Positions 19,401 to 28,448 of a stretch of 64,000 nt of DNA are shown piece after piece. How positions within the stretch are numbered: position 1 is the stretch's first letter; each line of letters begins with the position of its first letter. The notes beneath the pieces were generated by a model, which made no database searches, was not told the origin of the DNA, and saw nothing but the letters and a program-made list of their open reading frames with translations. The DNA comes from Mycolicibacterium neoaurum VKM Ac-1815D (GTDB taxonomy: Bacteria; Actinomycetota; Actinomycetes; Mycobacteriales; Mycobacteriaceae): positions 2,728,001 to 2,792,000 of the forward strand of contig NC_023036.2 of NCBI RefSeq assembly GCF_000317305.3. The letters are read 5' to 3'. Made by a program: the position numbers and the translations under genes.

Positions 19401-20473
19401 CGTACACCGCCAACGGTGGCATCGTGACGCTGTCCGGCAACTCGTTCACCTACATCCCGACCAAATCCGGATCGACCACGGATACGTTCACGGTGACGGT
19501 TTCCGACGGCCATGGGGGTACCACCACGGCGACCATCTCGGTGGCGCAGGCAACGCCGTCGCCGGTGACGGTCACCAACGGGGGAGCCAACATCCAGAAC
19601 GTGACCCTGAACGTACCGGGCGCCGACGCGTCACTGCTGACCTTCAGCGTCGGTGCGCAAGGCACGAAGGGAACCGTCGTCCGTAATGCCGACGGAACCT
19701 ACACCTACACCCGGAACGCGGGCCTTGGGCATTCGACGACACCCAACGACACGTTCACCATCATCGGCACCGACGCCAGCGGCAAGACGGTGACGATCGC
19801 CACCGTGAACGTCGCACCGACGATCCCGAATGCGGCGCCCATCGGCGGTGCGGTCACGATCACGAGTTCCTCGCTGGAGGACAACACCGTGATCGGCATC
19901 GGCACCTGGAAGCAGCGGACCTCGGGCTCGTTGGCTGCCTCGGACTCCGACGGCGACGCGGTCAGTTGGACGGCGGGTACGTTCTCGACGGCCAATGGCG
20001 GGTCCGTCGTGGTCAATGCGAACGGAACGTTCAGCTACACCATCGACAAGGGGTACTCGTACTTCCACGGTGCAGCCAAGGTCGGTGCCAGCGGAACGGC
20101 CTTCGCCGACAACTTCTCCGTGACGGTCAACGACGGGTTCGGCGGTAGCACAACCTATTCGGTCAATGTGAACATCTATGCGCACAATGATCCGCCGAGT
20201 GTCAGCGGTGGAGTGCGGACCTGGTTGACGAACAACTGGACCAGTGTCTTCGGTTCGGGCAGCAACGGTGATTCGGTCGACACCGCGGTCACCGCCCAGA
20301 CCGGGGGTGGATCGGCGAGCTACAACTCGACGTGGGGCACCCTGAACACCAGCGGGAAGTCGTCCGGGAACACGGTGACCGTGACGGCCACCGAGACCGA
20401 GTATTACCAGGTCATCAATGGTGTCGTGCAGGTCGGGACCCTGTCCAGCTCGTCAAGGACGTTCACCGTGTAG
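13451..20473 (+). CDS. Giant secreted Ig/cadherin-like (VCBS-type) repeat protein, 2340 residues
   Basis: The ATG at 13451 follows GAGGAG at 13441-13446. In-frame ATGs at 13403 and 13436 lack this site. A Sec signal peptide (basic start, hydrophobic core, cleavage near AVAA at residue 36) is followed by a charged region of degenerate LKDDDG/LKNEG units (about residues 95-130) and a Pro/Thr/Gly-rich linker to about 250. Next comes a conserved-looking segment (250-360) resembling the N-terminal region of mycobacterial Ig-like proteins. The rest is a chain of beta-sandwich repeats with DADGDxL calcium-binding-like motifs and YVTDGKGG / FTVTVSDGHGG strand ends. Six copies of a roughly 193-residue double unit are marked by GPSKGTVTVNADGTYTYT. 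No LPXTG, membrane anchor or hydrolase domain is seen. A surface or biofilm adhesin role is inferred from architecture only. Confidence 0.85.
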   Translation: MATHRKNSSKKRMRAGEFAVAAFLGLAVTAAPAVAAADTTDGPSTGPASDSDHKASGNSGASNGAGGSGTVKTGGLGTSENDSDDRGSGTRTGGLKERDELKDDDGLKDNDGLKNEGLKDDGVKNEGLKDEEPVGSTVLEGTDGSGAEGGGAGAGTTPIVEEQPTGEGTGTAITGEAGTGTTTTEQPGTTGGDVATTEPAAQPPVTVPGGEGAEVPPGTVDSPSDNAPVVAPVVVPEVGHSAQYASLAGSDPTPTPPALASALFDIDIVPKPPVIPAFEPFMGIVNALAGFVDAIFPPYAADPILNPTQVAAGWVMTLFAGLQGTYWNGEPTPFTFGALVLVTAAYSRYERLATNQLPGEPTVSAGPLPLTWKLKSIDPNGDPLVYSVDLSGQPSNGLITMSPDGTFSFVPSSLDDLNNGTDVTFTVRVNDSLGFLDHPLTPDGNDAYYTVTFRYPGLGINNLPYFGSGGHAQVTGYDPVTGKVTITAEATDADGDPLTYTASALWGSVVRNEDGTFTYTPTDAARHGAAALLGVKSDLISIWANDGRGGITLLPTVVSVDIVSANTPPTITVGTATTEPITGIITGSFEVKDDDDDLVIVTGDVVTPRGGVVVVTPFGYMYTPTLAARSQGGTDTFTVTLNDAHGGVVEVSVTVTINRINSNPIGGITVALPDSDGVVRGTVAATDFDGDDLTFTLANGASSGHSANGGIVLINTDGTFTFIPKPAGLLGGLTLDSFEVHVSDGRGGTTTTTVTLSADLDIDPVVTSNVDGVVKGGLQISNNANTGLLTYSVGSGPSKGTVTVNADGTYTYTATTAGWNESDTFTIVGTVDGQSITVATVTVVPKPNVAPTAPLIGGDTVIGGSGIASGTVNASDENGDTLHYSVDGPGGSSTKVLSNGAIVTVDQNGNWHYIPGLDSGDPVFGAIALSTFTIYVTDGKGGEASTLITVNTHNLNIPVTKAGSNGTVTGGLGLSAGEQGLMTYSLGNGPSKGTVTVNADGTYTYTATSAGWNESDTFTIVGTINGQSITVAEVSLVPKANTAPTAPLLGGDTVIGGSGIASGTVNASDADGDTLHYSVDGPGGSSTKVLSNGAIVTVDANGKWHYIPGLNSGDLGGLVSSIALSTFTIYVTDGKGGEASTLITVNTHELDIPVTKSGSNGTVTGGLGLSAGEQGLMTYSLGNGPSKGTVTVNADGTYTYTATTAGWNESDTFTIVGTINGQSITVAEVSVVPKSNAAPTVDPIDLVTVVGGSGIATGNVSANDANGDTLHYSVTGYGGASTKVLSNGAIVSVDQNGKWSYIPGPNSGVLGVILASSFTVYVTDGKGGEASTPVVVTTHDLNIPVTKSGSNGTVTGGLTLTAAEQGLMTYSLGNGPSKGTVTVNADGTYTYTATSAGWNESDTFTIVGTINGQSITVAEVSLVPKANTAPTAPLLGGDTVIGGSGIASGTVNASDADGDTLHYSVDGPGGSSTKVLSNGAIVTVDANGKWHYIPGLNSGDLGGLVSSIALSTFTIYVTDGKGGEASTLITVNTHELDIPVTKSGSNGTVTGGLGLSAGEQGLMTYSLGNGPSKGTVTVNADGTYTYTATTAGWNESDTFTIVGTINGQSITVAEVSLVPKVNSGPSSKPLDGAVITGGSGIATGNVGASDDDNDTLHYSVTGYGGGSSKLLGNGAIVTVDANGKWSYVPGLNSGVLGAIVGSSFTVYVTDGKGGQTTTFVTVTTHDLNLPVTTSTSGGNGIVTGAVQLTGAEQGVLTYSVGNGPSKGTVAINADGTYTYTRTVAGHTGGPTDSFEILGTVGGVSIVVATVTVTPTLNNAAPTAGQTTITESSLGGDFLGIRTQNTKGKVTAADADGDAITYPGGSIIPAMYSTANGGSVSFYSDGTFTYAITKSNSYFHGAAAVGASGLAVKDTFTITITDALGASATIVVEVPVEKLNAKPSSSVSTNASSDALGVVRGTLNGSDNDDDALTYNLVGATGGSAYTANGGIVTLSGNSFTYIPTKSGSTTDTFTVTVSDGHGGTTTATISVAQATPSPVTVTNGGANIQNVTLNVPGADASLLTFSVGAQGTKGTVVRNADGTYTYTRNAGLGHSTTPNDTFTIIGTDASGKTVTIATVNVAPTIPNAAPIGGAVTITSSSLEDNTVIGIGTWKQRTSGSLAASDSDGDAVSWTAGTFSTANGGSVVVNANGTFSYTIDKGYSYFHGAAKVGASGTAFADNFSVTVNDGFGGSTTYSVNVNIYAHNDPPSVSGGVRTWLTNNWTSVFGSGSNGDSVDTAVTAQTGGGSASYNSTWGTLNTSGKSSGNTVTVTATETEYYQVINGVVQVGTLSSSSRTFTV
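16383..17140 (+). repeat. Internal near-identical duplication, copy A
   Basis: About 758 bp repeated at an offset of exactly 1158 bp (386 codons) in copy B (17541-18298), in frame, with only a few mismatches (for example 16391, 16406, near 16660 and near 17014). It encodes GPSKGTV units plus the GGSGIASGTVNASDADGD unit. Confidence 0.9.
17541..18298 (+). repeat. Internal near-identical duplication, copy B
   Basis: Second copy of the 16383-17140 block. Long runs match base for base, including third codon positions, unlike the other, more diverged repeat units of the same gene. This indicates a recent duplication or gene conversion. Confidence 0.9.
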
Positions 20474-20522
20474 CCGGTGCTTCCACCACATTCCGACCCG
20501 ACACTCTCCAGGGAACCCGCAC

Positions 20523-22217
20523 ATGACGATTGACGATCTGCCCCGCATCTTCGATGTGCCGAAGGGACTGTCCGACGGCGTCGGCATCACCGCGGTGCCT
20601 GACCTCGGGGTCACATCACAGGTGATCAGCACCGGGTTTGTCGTACGGTCAAACGAGCCACCGACAGCGACGGTGGACGTCGGTAACCCGCATCCGGTCA
20701 CCGGGGCGATCTTCGGATCTGTCACCGCGGTGGATCAGGGGAACGGTGCCATCAGCTACGGTCCCACGCTGTTCACGACCGCCAAGGGCGGTCTGGTGTC
20801 GGTCGGTGCGACCTCGGGTCACTTCACCTATACGCCGTCGGTTCAGGCGCGGCAGGTGGCCCGGGTCAGCGCGGAACCCTCCGATCAGGTCGACACGTTC
20901 ACCGTCACCGTCACCGATCTCTACGGACGGCACGTCGATGTCGAGGTGACCGTGGGCATCCTCGTTGCCGGCGTGCCACCCTCCGGTGCGGCGACCGTGT
21001 CCTTGCCCGCGGAGAGTGGCGTGGTAACCGGCTGGATCGAAGGTGCCGCGTGGGACGGTGGCAAGCTCACCTTCAGCCTGAAGAATTCCTCGAATCCCGC
21101 TGACTCCACCGCCGAATCCGCGTACTCGGAAAAAGGCGGGCTGGTTCGACTCGACACCGTCAGTGGACAGTTCACGTTCGTGCCCCGCATCTCCACCGCT
21201 GCCATCCCCGGCCTGGACACCGACAGGTTCGTCGTCACCGCGATCGATGCCCATGGCGGCACCGCCGATATCGTGGTACGGCCACTGGCACATTTGCGAT
21301 TGCAAGCCGAAACCGTCGGCACTGCGCCCGATGTCCAGCGGGGAAGACTCGCGATCGCTGCCGCCGCGAACGGCCCCATCGGATTCAGCCTTGGTCGGCC
21401 ACCTAAGAAGGGCGCCGCTCGGGTCGACGTCGACGGCTCCTACGTCTACACGCGCACTCCCGGCCTGGGACACGGCATCACCGCCGATGACTCGTTCACC
21501 ATCATCGGCACCGACGACTTCGGACGCTCCATCACGGTCGCAACCGTCGAGGTGTGCCCGCCGCTCGCCGACATGTCGCCCGTCTCCGGCCGTGCGCAGA
21601 TCACCGAGTCGGCGGTGAACGCCGCCGGTGTGCAGACCACCCGCGGACGTATCGTCGCGATGGCAGCCGACGGGCGCCCGGTGCGGGTCGACGGCGGGGG
21701 ATTACCCGGCAACACCGTCATCTCGGCCAAGGGCAGCACGGTGACGGTGAACGAGGACGGCACGTTCACCTACTCCACCGCCCTGAACACCGCGATCGGG
21801 CATGCCGCGGCCGCGGTGACGGCATTGGCGGCAGACAAGCTCGACCATTTCACCGTCACCGCCAAGGACGGCACCCTGGTGGTGGTGCCCGTACGTCTGC
21901 TCCCGCACAATCAGCCGCCCGTGCAGTCCACCATCGGCGCCAGCGGACGGCTCGGCCTGCTCAAGACCGCTTCGTGGACCACCACCGTGGCCGATCCCGA
22001 CGGTGACGACATCACTTTCACCATTGTCCAGGCCAACCCCCGCGGCACGGTCTCGGTGCACCGCACCCGGACGGGCGCATTCCTGGTGAACTACACGTCG
22101 ACCTCGGGCAAATGCGGCCGGTTCCATCCGAGCGAGACCTTCGCGGTGCGGTACTTCGACGGCCACGTCCGTCCGGACGGATCACCGGCCTATGTGAGCG
22201 TTACGTACACGTTCTGA
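20523..22217 (+). CDS. Ig/cadherin-like repeat protein lacking a signal peptide
   Basis: 564 residues from an ATG at 20523, preceded by AGGGA about 8 nt upstream. It starts 49 nt after the giant gene and is probably co-transcribed with it. The repeats are of the same family: TFTVTVTDLYGRHVDVEV, RFVVTAIDAHGGTADIVV, and a block (GLGHGITADDSFTIIGTDDFGRSITVATVEV) closely similar to residues near 2090 of the giant protein, followed by the same ITESAVN / HAAAAVTALAADKLDHFTVT arrangement. It ends with a distinct domain (VADPDGDDITFTIVQANPRGTV, then CGRFHPSETFAVRYFDG). No signal peptide or membrane segment is seen, so export would need a non-classical route or complexing with the neighbour. Alternatively it is a 5'-truncated paralogue still being translated. 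Confidence 0.75.
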   Translation: MTIDDLPRIFDVPKGLSDGVGITAVPDLGVTSQVISTGFVVRSNEPPTATVDVGNPHPVTGAIFGSVTAVDQGNGAISYGPTLFTTAKGGLVSVGATSGHFTYTPSVQARQVARVSAEPSDQVDTFTVTVTDLYGRHVDVEVTVGILVAGVPPSGAATVSLPAESGVVTGWIEGAAWDGGKLTFSLKNSSNPADSTAESAYSEKGGLVRLDTVSGQFTFVPRISTAAIPGLDTDRFVVTAIDAHGGTADIVVRPLAHLRLQAETVGTAPDVQRGRLAIAAAANGPIGFSLGRPPKKGAARVDVDGSYVYTRTPGLGHGITADDSFTIIGTDDFGRSITVATVEVCPPLADMSPVSGRAQITESAVNAAGVQTTRGRIVAMAADGRPVRVDGGGLPGNTVISAKGSTVTVNEDGTFTYSTALNTAIGHAAAAVTALAADKLDHFTVTAKDGTLVVVPVRLLPHNQPPVQSTIGASGRLGLLKTASWTTTVADPDGDDITFTIVQANPRGTVSVHRTRTGAFLVNYTSTSGKCGRFHPSETFAVRYFDGHVRPDGSPAYVSVTYTF

Positions 22218-22398
22218 GACTTCGGTCCCGTGTTGTCGCCCGTCGATCCCGCTGAGGACCGGCGGGCAATAACTGCTGGGGGGCCGTGGTTCATACTGGT
22301 GTAACTGTCCGTCCTGCGCAGCTGTTGCCGCGGGGTGGGCGCAGACGAACTGATGAAGGTGGCACAGACATGTTTCGGCCAGCGATGACGAGGCGACG

Positions 22399-24590
<2,192 letters not shown>

Positions 24591-24616
<26 letters not shown>

Positions 24617-25073
24617 CCTCTGGCGCGTCATCACCCGCGTCGGCGTCGCCGGACACCATGGTGAACCCGAGGCTGCCGTAGACCGCCAGGGCCGGGGCGT
24701 TGTCGCGGTGGACGCGTAAGTTGACGCGGTGCACTCGCTGGCTGCGCGCCCAGTCGACCGCCCCGGAGACCAGGGTGCGACCTAGCCCGCGGCCCCGTGC
24801 CGTCGGATCCAGCCACAACGAGTACAGGTACACCGATTCCGGACCCTGGCGCTGGGCACCGATCAGGCCGACCGCCCGATTGTCGATGACGAGCGCGAAC
24901 TGGGCGTGTGCGCGTAGCCGGCGGCGCCACTGCGCAGCGGTGAACGTGCTCTCGTGCCGGTAGTGCGGACTACGGTCGCCCAACGAATCGGTGAGCGCCC
25001 GCAGTCGCATACCGGCGAACGCGCGCCAGTCCGTCTCGGTGAGCCGGGCCACGCGCACCTGCCCCATGCCCAT
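24591..25073 (-). CDS. GNAT family N-acetyltransferase
   Basis: 160 residues. The acetyl-CoA pyrophosphate-binding motif A is clear (LDPTARGRGLGRTLVSGAVDWA, residues about 88-109), with LRVHRDNAPALAVYGSLGFTMV as the motif B region. Such enzymes transfer an acetyl group from acetyl-CoA to an amine on a small molecule or protein; the acceptor is unknown. ATGs at 25073 and 25067 are both possible starts. The gene is convergent with the PH-domain gene and overlaps it tail to tail. Its start is 45 bp from the divergent operon beginning at 25119. Confidence 0.88.
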
Positions 25074-25118
25074 GGCTCCAGTATCACAGTCAGACGCTCG
25101 GGTAGGATCGACAAGTCG

Positions 25119-25853
25119 ATGAGTACCTTGGTTTTCGTATCAGCCTCGGCTGACGGTATCGCCGATGCCGGCGTGCCGCTCGTCACAGCACCGACAGTGA
25201 TCGCGGGCCTGGGCTCGCACCCGGCTCTGACGGCCCCGCTGATCGTCGGACGTCCACCGGCGACCGCATTGATCTGGCGCAGACTGGCTGCGGTCGCCGA
25301 CTTCTACGGCACCGATATCCCCGCCGAGGACGTCTTGGCCGACACCCTGGACGGTCTGCTCGGCCGGGCCGACGCCGGTGCCGTGCTTGCCGCCGAAGTG
25401 CTGGTCGTGCCGATCCACGGACGAACCCACTTCCTGGTCTCCGGCGCCACGATCACCCCCCACCGCGACGAATCCGTTGCGTTGGATGTGCGACCCTACC
25501 GCCCGGTGCCGCAATGGCGCCGGATCGCGGTCGACACGACCAGCCGGGCCGCACATGATCTCGCCTCCCGGGAACTGGCGGCCGCCGGATACGTCGACGT
25601 GGCCGACGCGGAGGGGGACCGGATCGGGCGGCCACAATGCGGTGCGCTGATCTTCGACACCGAGCGGGGTCGCGTCGGGACCGGTGCCGACGTGCTCGAT
25701 CTGTTGATCGCGGCCGGGCTGGCCGATGAGCTGCCCCGCGCCGACGAGCCGGTCGATATCGGCAATGCCGTCGCTGCGTGGTTTGTCTCGCCGCGATTCG
25801 AAATCCATCCGGTGACCGCCATCGGCGATCGCCGATTCGAGGTGAATGCATGA
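25119..25853 (+). CDS. Lysine-free protein resembling class IV aminotransferases (PLP fold type IV)
   Basis: 244 residues. I do not recognise an exact family. The C-terminal half resembles the second domain of D-amino-acid / branched-chain aminotransferases and aminodeoxychorismate lyase: a helix (RAAHDLASRELAAAGY), a strand pair corresponding to the usual E-G-x-x-S-N-x-F region but reading GRPQCGALIFDT, and a terminal SPRFEIHPVTAIGDRRF like the family's S-L-R-x-x-x-P-V-T-x-I-x-G-R. The whole protein contains no lysine, so it cannot form the internal PLP Schiff base. It would be a pseudo-enzyme, a different activity on this fold, or a coincidental likeness. Its stop overlaps the murL ATG by 4 nt. 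A -10-like TAGGAT (25103-25108) lies 10 nt before the start. Confidence 0.5.
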   Translation: MSTLVFVSASADGIADAGVPLVTAPTVIAGLGSHPALTAPLIVGRPPATALIWRRLAAVADFYGTDIPAEDVLADTLDGLLGRADAGAVLAAEVLVVPIHGRTHFLVSGATITPHRDESVALDVRPYRPVPQWRRIAVDTTSRAAHDLASRELAAAGYVDVADAEGDRIGRPQCGALIFDTERGRVGTGADVLDLLIAAGLADELPRADEPVDIGNAVAAWFVSPRFEIHPVTAIGDRRFEVNA

Positions 25854-27163
25854 CGTTCCGGCCGGAGTCCTTCGACGCGTTGGTGATCGACGGTTACTCG
25901 TTCACAGCGGGCACGCTCTCGCTGGGCTACACCCTGCGCGGACCGGAGCCGATGACGTTCGCCGAGGTGATCGACTTCGGCGAGGCCCTCGGCGGCGCCC
26001 AGCCGCATCCGCTGCTGGCCCGACTGCTCGCCCTCACCTGTGCGCTGAGCTACTACAAGGCCGCCGCGCCCCCGCGGATCGAGATCGCCTTCGGCGCGCA
26101 CGAGTTCGAGAAGCACTATCTGCGCACCCTGATCGAGGGTGGACTCGGGGAATTCGCGTATCGAAATGACCTTCCCGCGGCGCTGACCCCACACGTCGAC
26201 GGGCCTCCGGCGGGTGACGTGCCGGTCACCGACGGCTTCGACGTCGATGCCACTCCGCTGGTGCCGGTCGGCGGCGGCAAGGATTCGGTCGTCAGCATCG
26301 AAGCGTTGCGTGGGCACGGCCTGACCCCGATGCTGTTCAGTGTCAACCGATATGACCCCATCGACCGGTGCATCGAGGTCAGCGGACTGAACAGCGTGCA
26401 CGTGCGGCGCCGCATCGATCGGGCGCTCATCGAGGCCAACGCGAACGGTGCCCACAACGGCCATGTGCCGGTGACGGCCATCAACAGTGTGATCGGACTG
26501 ATCGTCGCGCAGGCCAACGGATTCGGTCCCGTCGTGCTGTCCAACGAGCGGTCCTCCAACATCGGCAACATCGAGTGGCTTGGCCGCGATATCAACCACC
26601 AATGGTCCAAGAGCCTGGCCTACGAAACACTGCTGCGCGACACCCTGGTGCAGCACGGCTTCGCGCCCGACCGTTACTTCTCGCTGCTACGCGGCTTGTC
26701 CGAATCCGAGATCGCCGACCGCTTCGCCCGCTGCGCCGAATACTTCGACGTGTTCACCAGCTGCAACCGATTGTTCGCACTCGACCCGGCCAAGCGGGCG
26801 ACCTCCTGGTGCGGCATCTGCCCGAAATGTCAGTTCGTCTTCGTACTGCTGGCTCCGCGACTGGGCCGGCCCACGATGGAACGGATCTTCGGGCGCAACC
26901 TGTTCGCCGACACCGGCCACCGTGCCGGTTTCGCGGACATCCTCGGCATCGGGGTGCACAAACCGTTCGAATGCGTGGGGGAGTACTACGAGGCCGCTGA
27001 GGCGATGCTGGCGGTGCTCGACGACCCGCAATGGCAGGATCTGCCGCTGGTGGCCGAGTTCGGCCGCCAGCGCGATGCCCTCGCCGCGGTCGCCGTCGAC
27101 CACGACACCGGACCCGCGCGCCATCACGTGCCCGACCGGTATGCGACGTTGCTCGATGATTGA
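25850..27163 (+). CDS. murL: UDP-N-acetyl-alpha-D-muramoyl-L-alanyl-L-glutamate epimerase
   Basis: 437 residues. MurL uses ATP to epimerise the terminal L-Glu of UDP-MurNAc-L-Ala-L-Glu to D-Glu, replacing the MurI/MurD order; it was first described in Xanthomonas oryzae. The nucleotide-binding PP-loop-like GGGKDSVVSIEAL is at residues 141-153. RSSNIGNIEWLGRDINHQWSKS near residue 230 and the cysteine cluster WCGICPKC near residue 320 agree with the family as I know it. The ATG at 25850 overlaps the upstream stop (ATGA) and the 3' end overlaps murD2 by 8 nt, so all three are coupled. Pairing with a MurD-type ligase strongly supports the call. It is unexpected in a mycobacterium, which should already have murI and murD elsewhere. 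Confidence 0.85.
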   Translation: MTFRPESFDALVIDGYSFTAGTLSLGYTLRGPEPMTFAEVIDFGEALGGAQPHPLLARLLALTCALSYYKAAAPPRIEIAFGAHEFEKHYLRTLIEGGLGEFAYRNDLPAALTPHVDGPPAGDVPVTDGFDVDATPLVPVGGGKDSVVSIEALRGHGLTPMLFSVNRYDPIDRCIEVSGLNSVHVRRRIDRALIEANANGAHNGHVPVTAINSVIGLIVAQANGFGPVVLSNERSSNIGNIEWLGRDINHQWSKSLAYETLLRDTLVQHGFAPDRYFSLLRGLSESEIADRFARCAEYFDVFTSCNRLFALDPAKRATSWCGICPKCQFVFVLLAPRLGRPTMERIFGRNLFADTGHRAGFADILGIGVHKPFECVGEYYEAAEAMLAVLDDPQWQDLPLVAEFGRQRDALAAVAVDHDTGPARHHVPDRYATLLDD

Positions 27164-28439
27164 GCTTTCCGGGCGCACCGTCGGTATCTGGGGGCTGGGC
27201 AAGGAAGGGCTCTCGATGGCCCGGACGGCGTCCGCCCACGGTGCCGAACGCATCATCGCGGTGGATGACCGGGCCATCGACGGGAGCGCTCCGGATATCG
27301 AGCGGCTGACCGTCCGCTACGGTGCCGATGCGCCGAACACGCTGCGCGACACAGATATCGTGTTCGTCAGTCCCGGCGTCCCATGGCAACATCCGATCTT
27401 CGAGGACATGCGGCGCAACGGCCCGCCGGTATCCAGTGCGGCCGACTGGTACATGACCCGCCACGGCGCACAGACCATCGGCGTCACCGGCACCAAGGGC
27501 AAGAGCACCACGGCGTCGTTCCTGGCTCACCTGCTGGCCGGTCTCGGTGTGCCTGCCGTGGCGGCCGGCAATATCGGGACGCCGCTTTCGGACCTGTCCC
27601 CGGCGTCCGGGCAATGGGTGGTGGCCGAACTATCCAGCCAGCAATGTGCGCTGCTGAGCACCTCGCCCGCGGTGGCCGTGATCACCAACCTCTACCAGGA
27701 CCATCTGGACTGGCACGGCGACATTGCGTCCTACTACTCGGCCAAGGCTGCCGTGTTCGCCGGCGGCGCAAGGGTTCTGATCACCACTGCCGGGGTGACG
27801 TCCGCGTTGCGAGGTGTCGGTATCGAGCAATTCCCGCCGGTGCACGAGCTGTCGACGACGGGGGTGTATCGACCGGCGGGTGACTCGGTGTTGGCGTACC
27901 CGCACAACGCGATCAACGCCGCGCTGGCCGCTGCGGCGGCCGCCGAGGTCCTCGGCAGGCCGGTGACCGAGGCCGAGATCGACTCCGCGGCAGCCAACTT
28001 CACCGGGCTGCCACACCGGCTGCAGACGGTGCGCACCGCCGCGGGCAGGCGTTGGATCGACGACACGCTGGCCACCACCGGGGAGAGCGTGGTGGCCGCA
28101 TTGTCGGCGATGCCTGCCGACGACCGTATCGCGCTGATCGTGGGTGGGATGGACAGGTCGCTCGACTACCGGCAGGTCGATGAGTTCCTGTGCGCGGGTA
28201 CCCGCGATGTCACGTTGATCCAGGCTCCCACCAACGGAGCACTGATCGGGGCCGGTTTCGCCGGGGCTCACCCTGACCGCGTGCACCGGGTCGAGGGCCT
28301 GGAGGAGGCGGTGCGGCTGGCCGCCGGACTGCCCGGCGTCGACATCGTCCTGCTGTCACCAGGGGCGGCCAGCTACGACCTCTACCGCAACTACGAGGCC
28401 AAAGGCGCAGCATTCTGCGCTGTCATCGACAGCCTCTAA
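27156..28439 (+). CDS. murD2: UDP-N-acetylmuramoyl-L-alanine--L-glutamate ligase (MurD2)
   Basis: 427 residues, a Mur ligase. The N-terminal UDP-binding fold begins GRTVGIWGLGKEGLSMAR, the ATP-binding loop GVTGTKGKSTTASF is at residues 109-122, the central domain has ELSSQQ and NLYQDHLDWHG, and the C-terminal domain has DDTLATTGESVVAAL and LLSPGAASYDLYRNYEAKG. MurD2 adds L-Glu, rather than D-Glu, to UDP-MurNAc-L-Ala; MurL then inverts the stereocentre. The L-Glu specificity is inferred from direct coupling to murL (8-nt overlap), not from sequence alone. Canonical murD would be expected in the division/cell-wall cluster. The stop TAA also forms part of the candidate uvrC -10 box. Confidence 0.85.
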   Translation: MIELSGRTVGIWGLGKEGLSMARTASAHGAERIIAVDDRAIDGSAPDIERLTVRYGADAPNTLRDTDIVFVSPGVPWQHPIFEDMRRNGPPVSSAADWYMTRHGAQTIGVTGTKGKSTTASFLAHLLAGLGVPAVAAGNIGTPLSDLSPASGQWVVAELSSQQCALLSTSPAVAVITNLYQDHLDWHGDIASYYSAKAAVFAGGARVLITTAGVTSALRGVGIEQFPPVHELSTTGVYRPAGDSVLAYPHNAINAALAAAAAAEVLGRPVTEAEIDSAAANFTGLPHRLQTVRTAAGRRWIDDTLATTGESVVAALSAMPADDRIALIVGGMDRSLDYRQVDEFLCAGTRDVTLIQAPTNGALIGAGFAGAHPDRVHRVEGLEEAVRLAAGLPGVDIVLLSPGAASYDLYRNYEAKGAAFCAVIDSL

Positions 28440-28442
28440 CCT
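28437..28442 (+). promoter_or_regulatory. Candidate -10 box of uvrC (leaderless)
   Basis: TAACCT overlaps the murD2 stop codon and lies 6 nt before the uvrC GTG at 28449; no Shine-Dalgarno is seen. The arrangement is the same as at ribE. It suggests uvrC-rapZ-yvcK-whiA has its own promoter independent of the mur operon. Confidence 0.45.
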
Positions 28443-28448
28443 GGACCT

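Noticed and set aside
20400..20473. Sortase or other C-terminal anchor on the giant protein
   Set aside because: The C terminus ends in beta-strand-like sequence with no LPXTG, hydrophobic segment or basic tail.
22218..22398. FMN riboswitch ahead of ribBA
   Set aside because: The conserved RFN core sequences are not present in the 181-bp leader; an ordinary promoter region is more likely.
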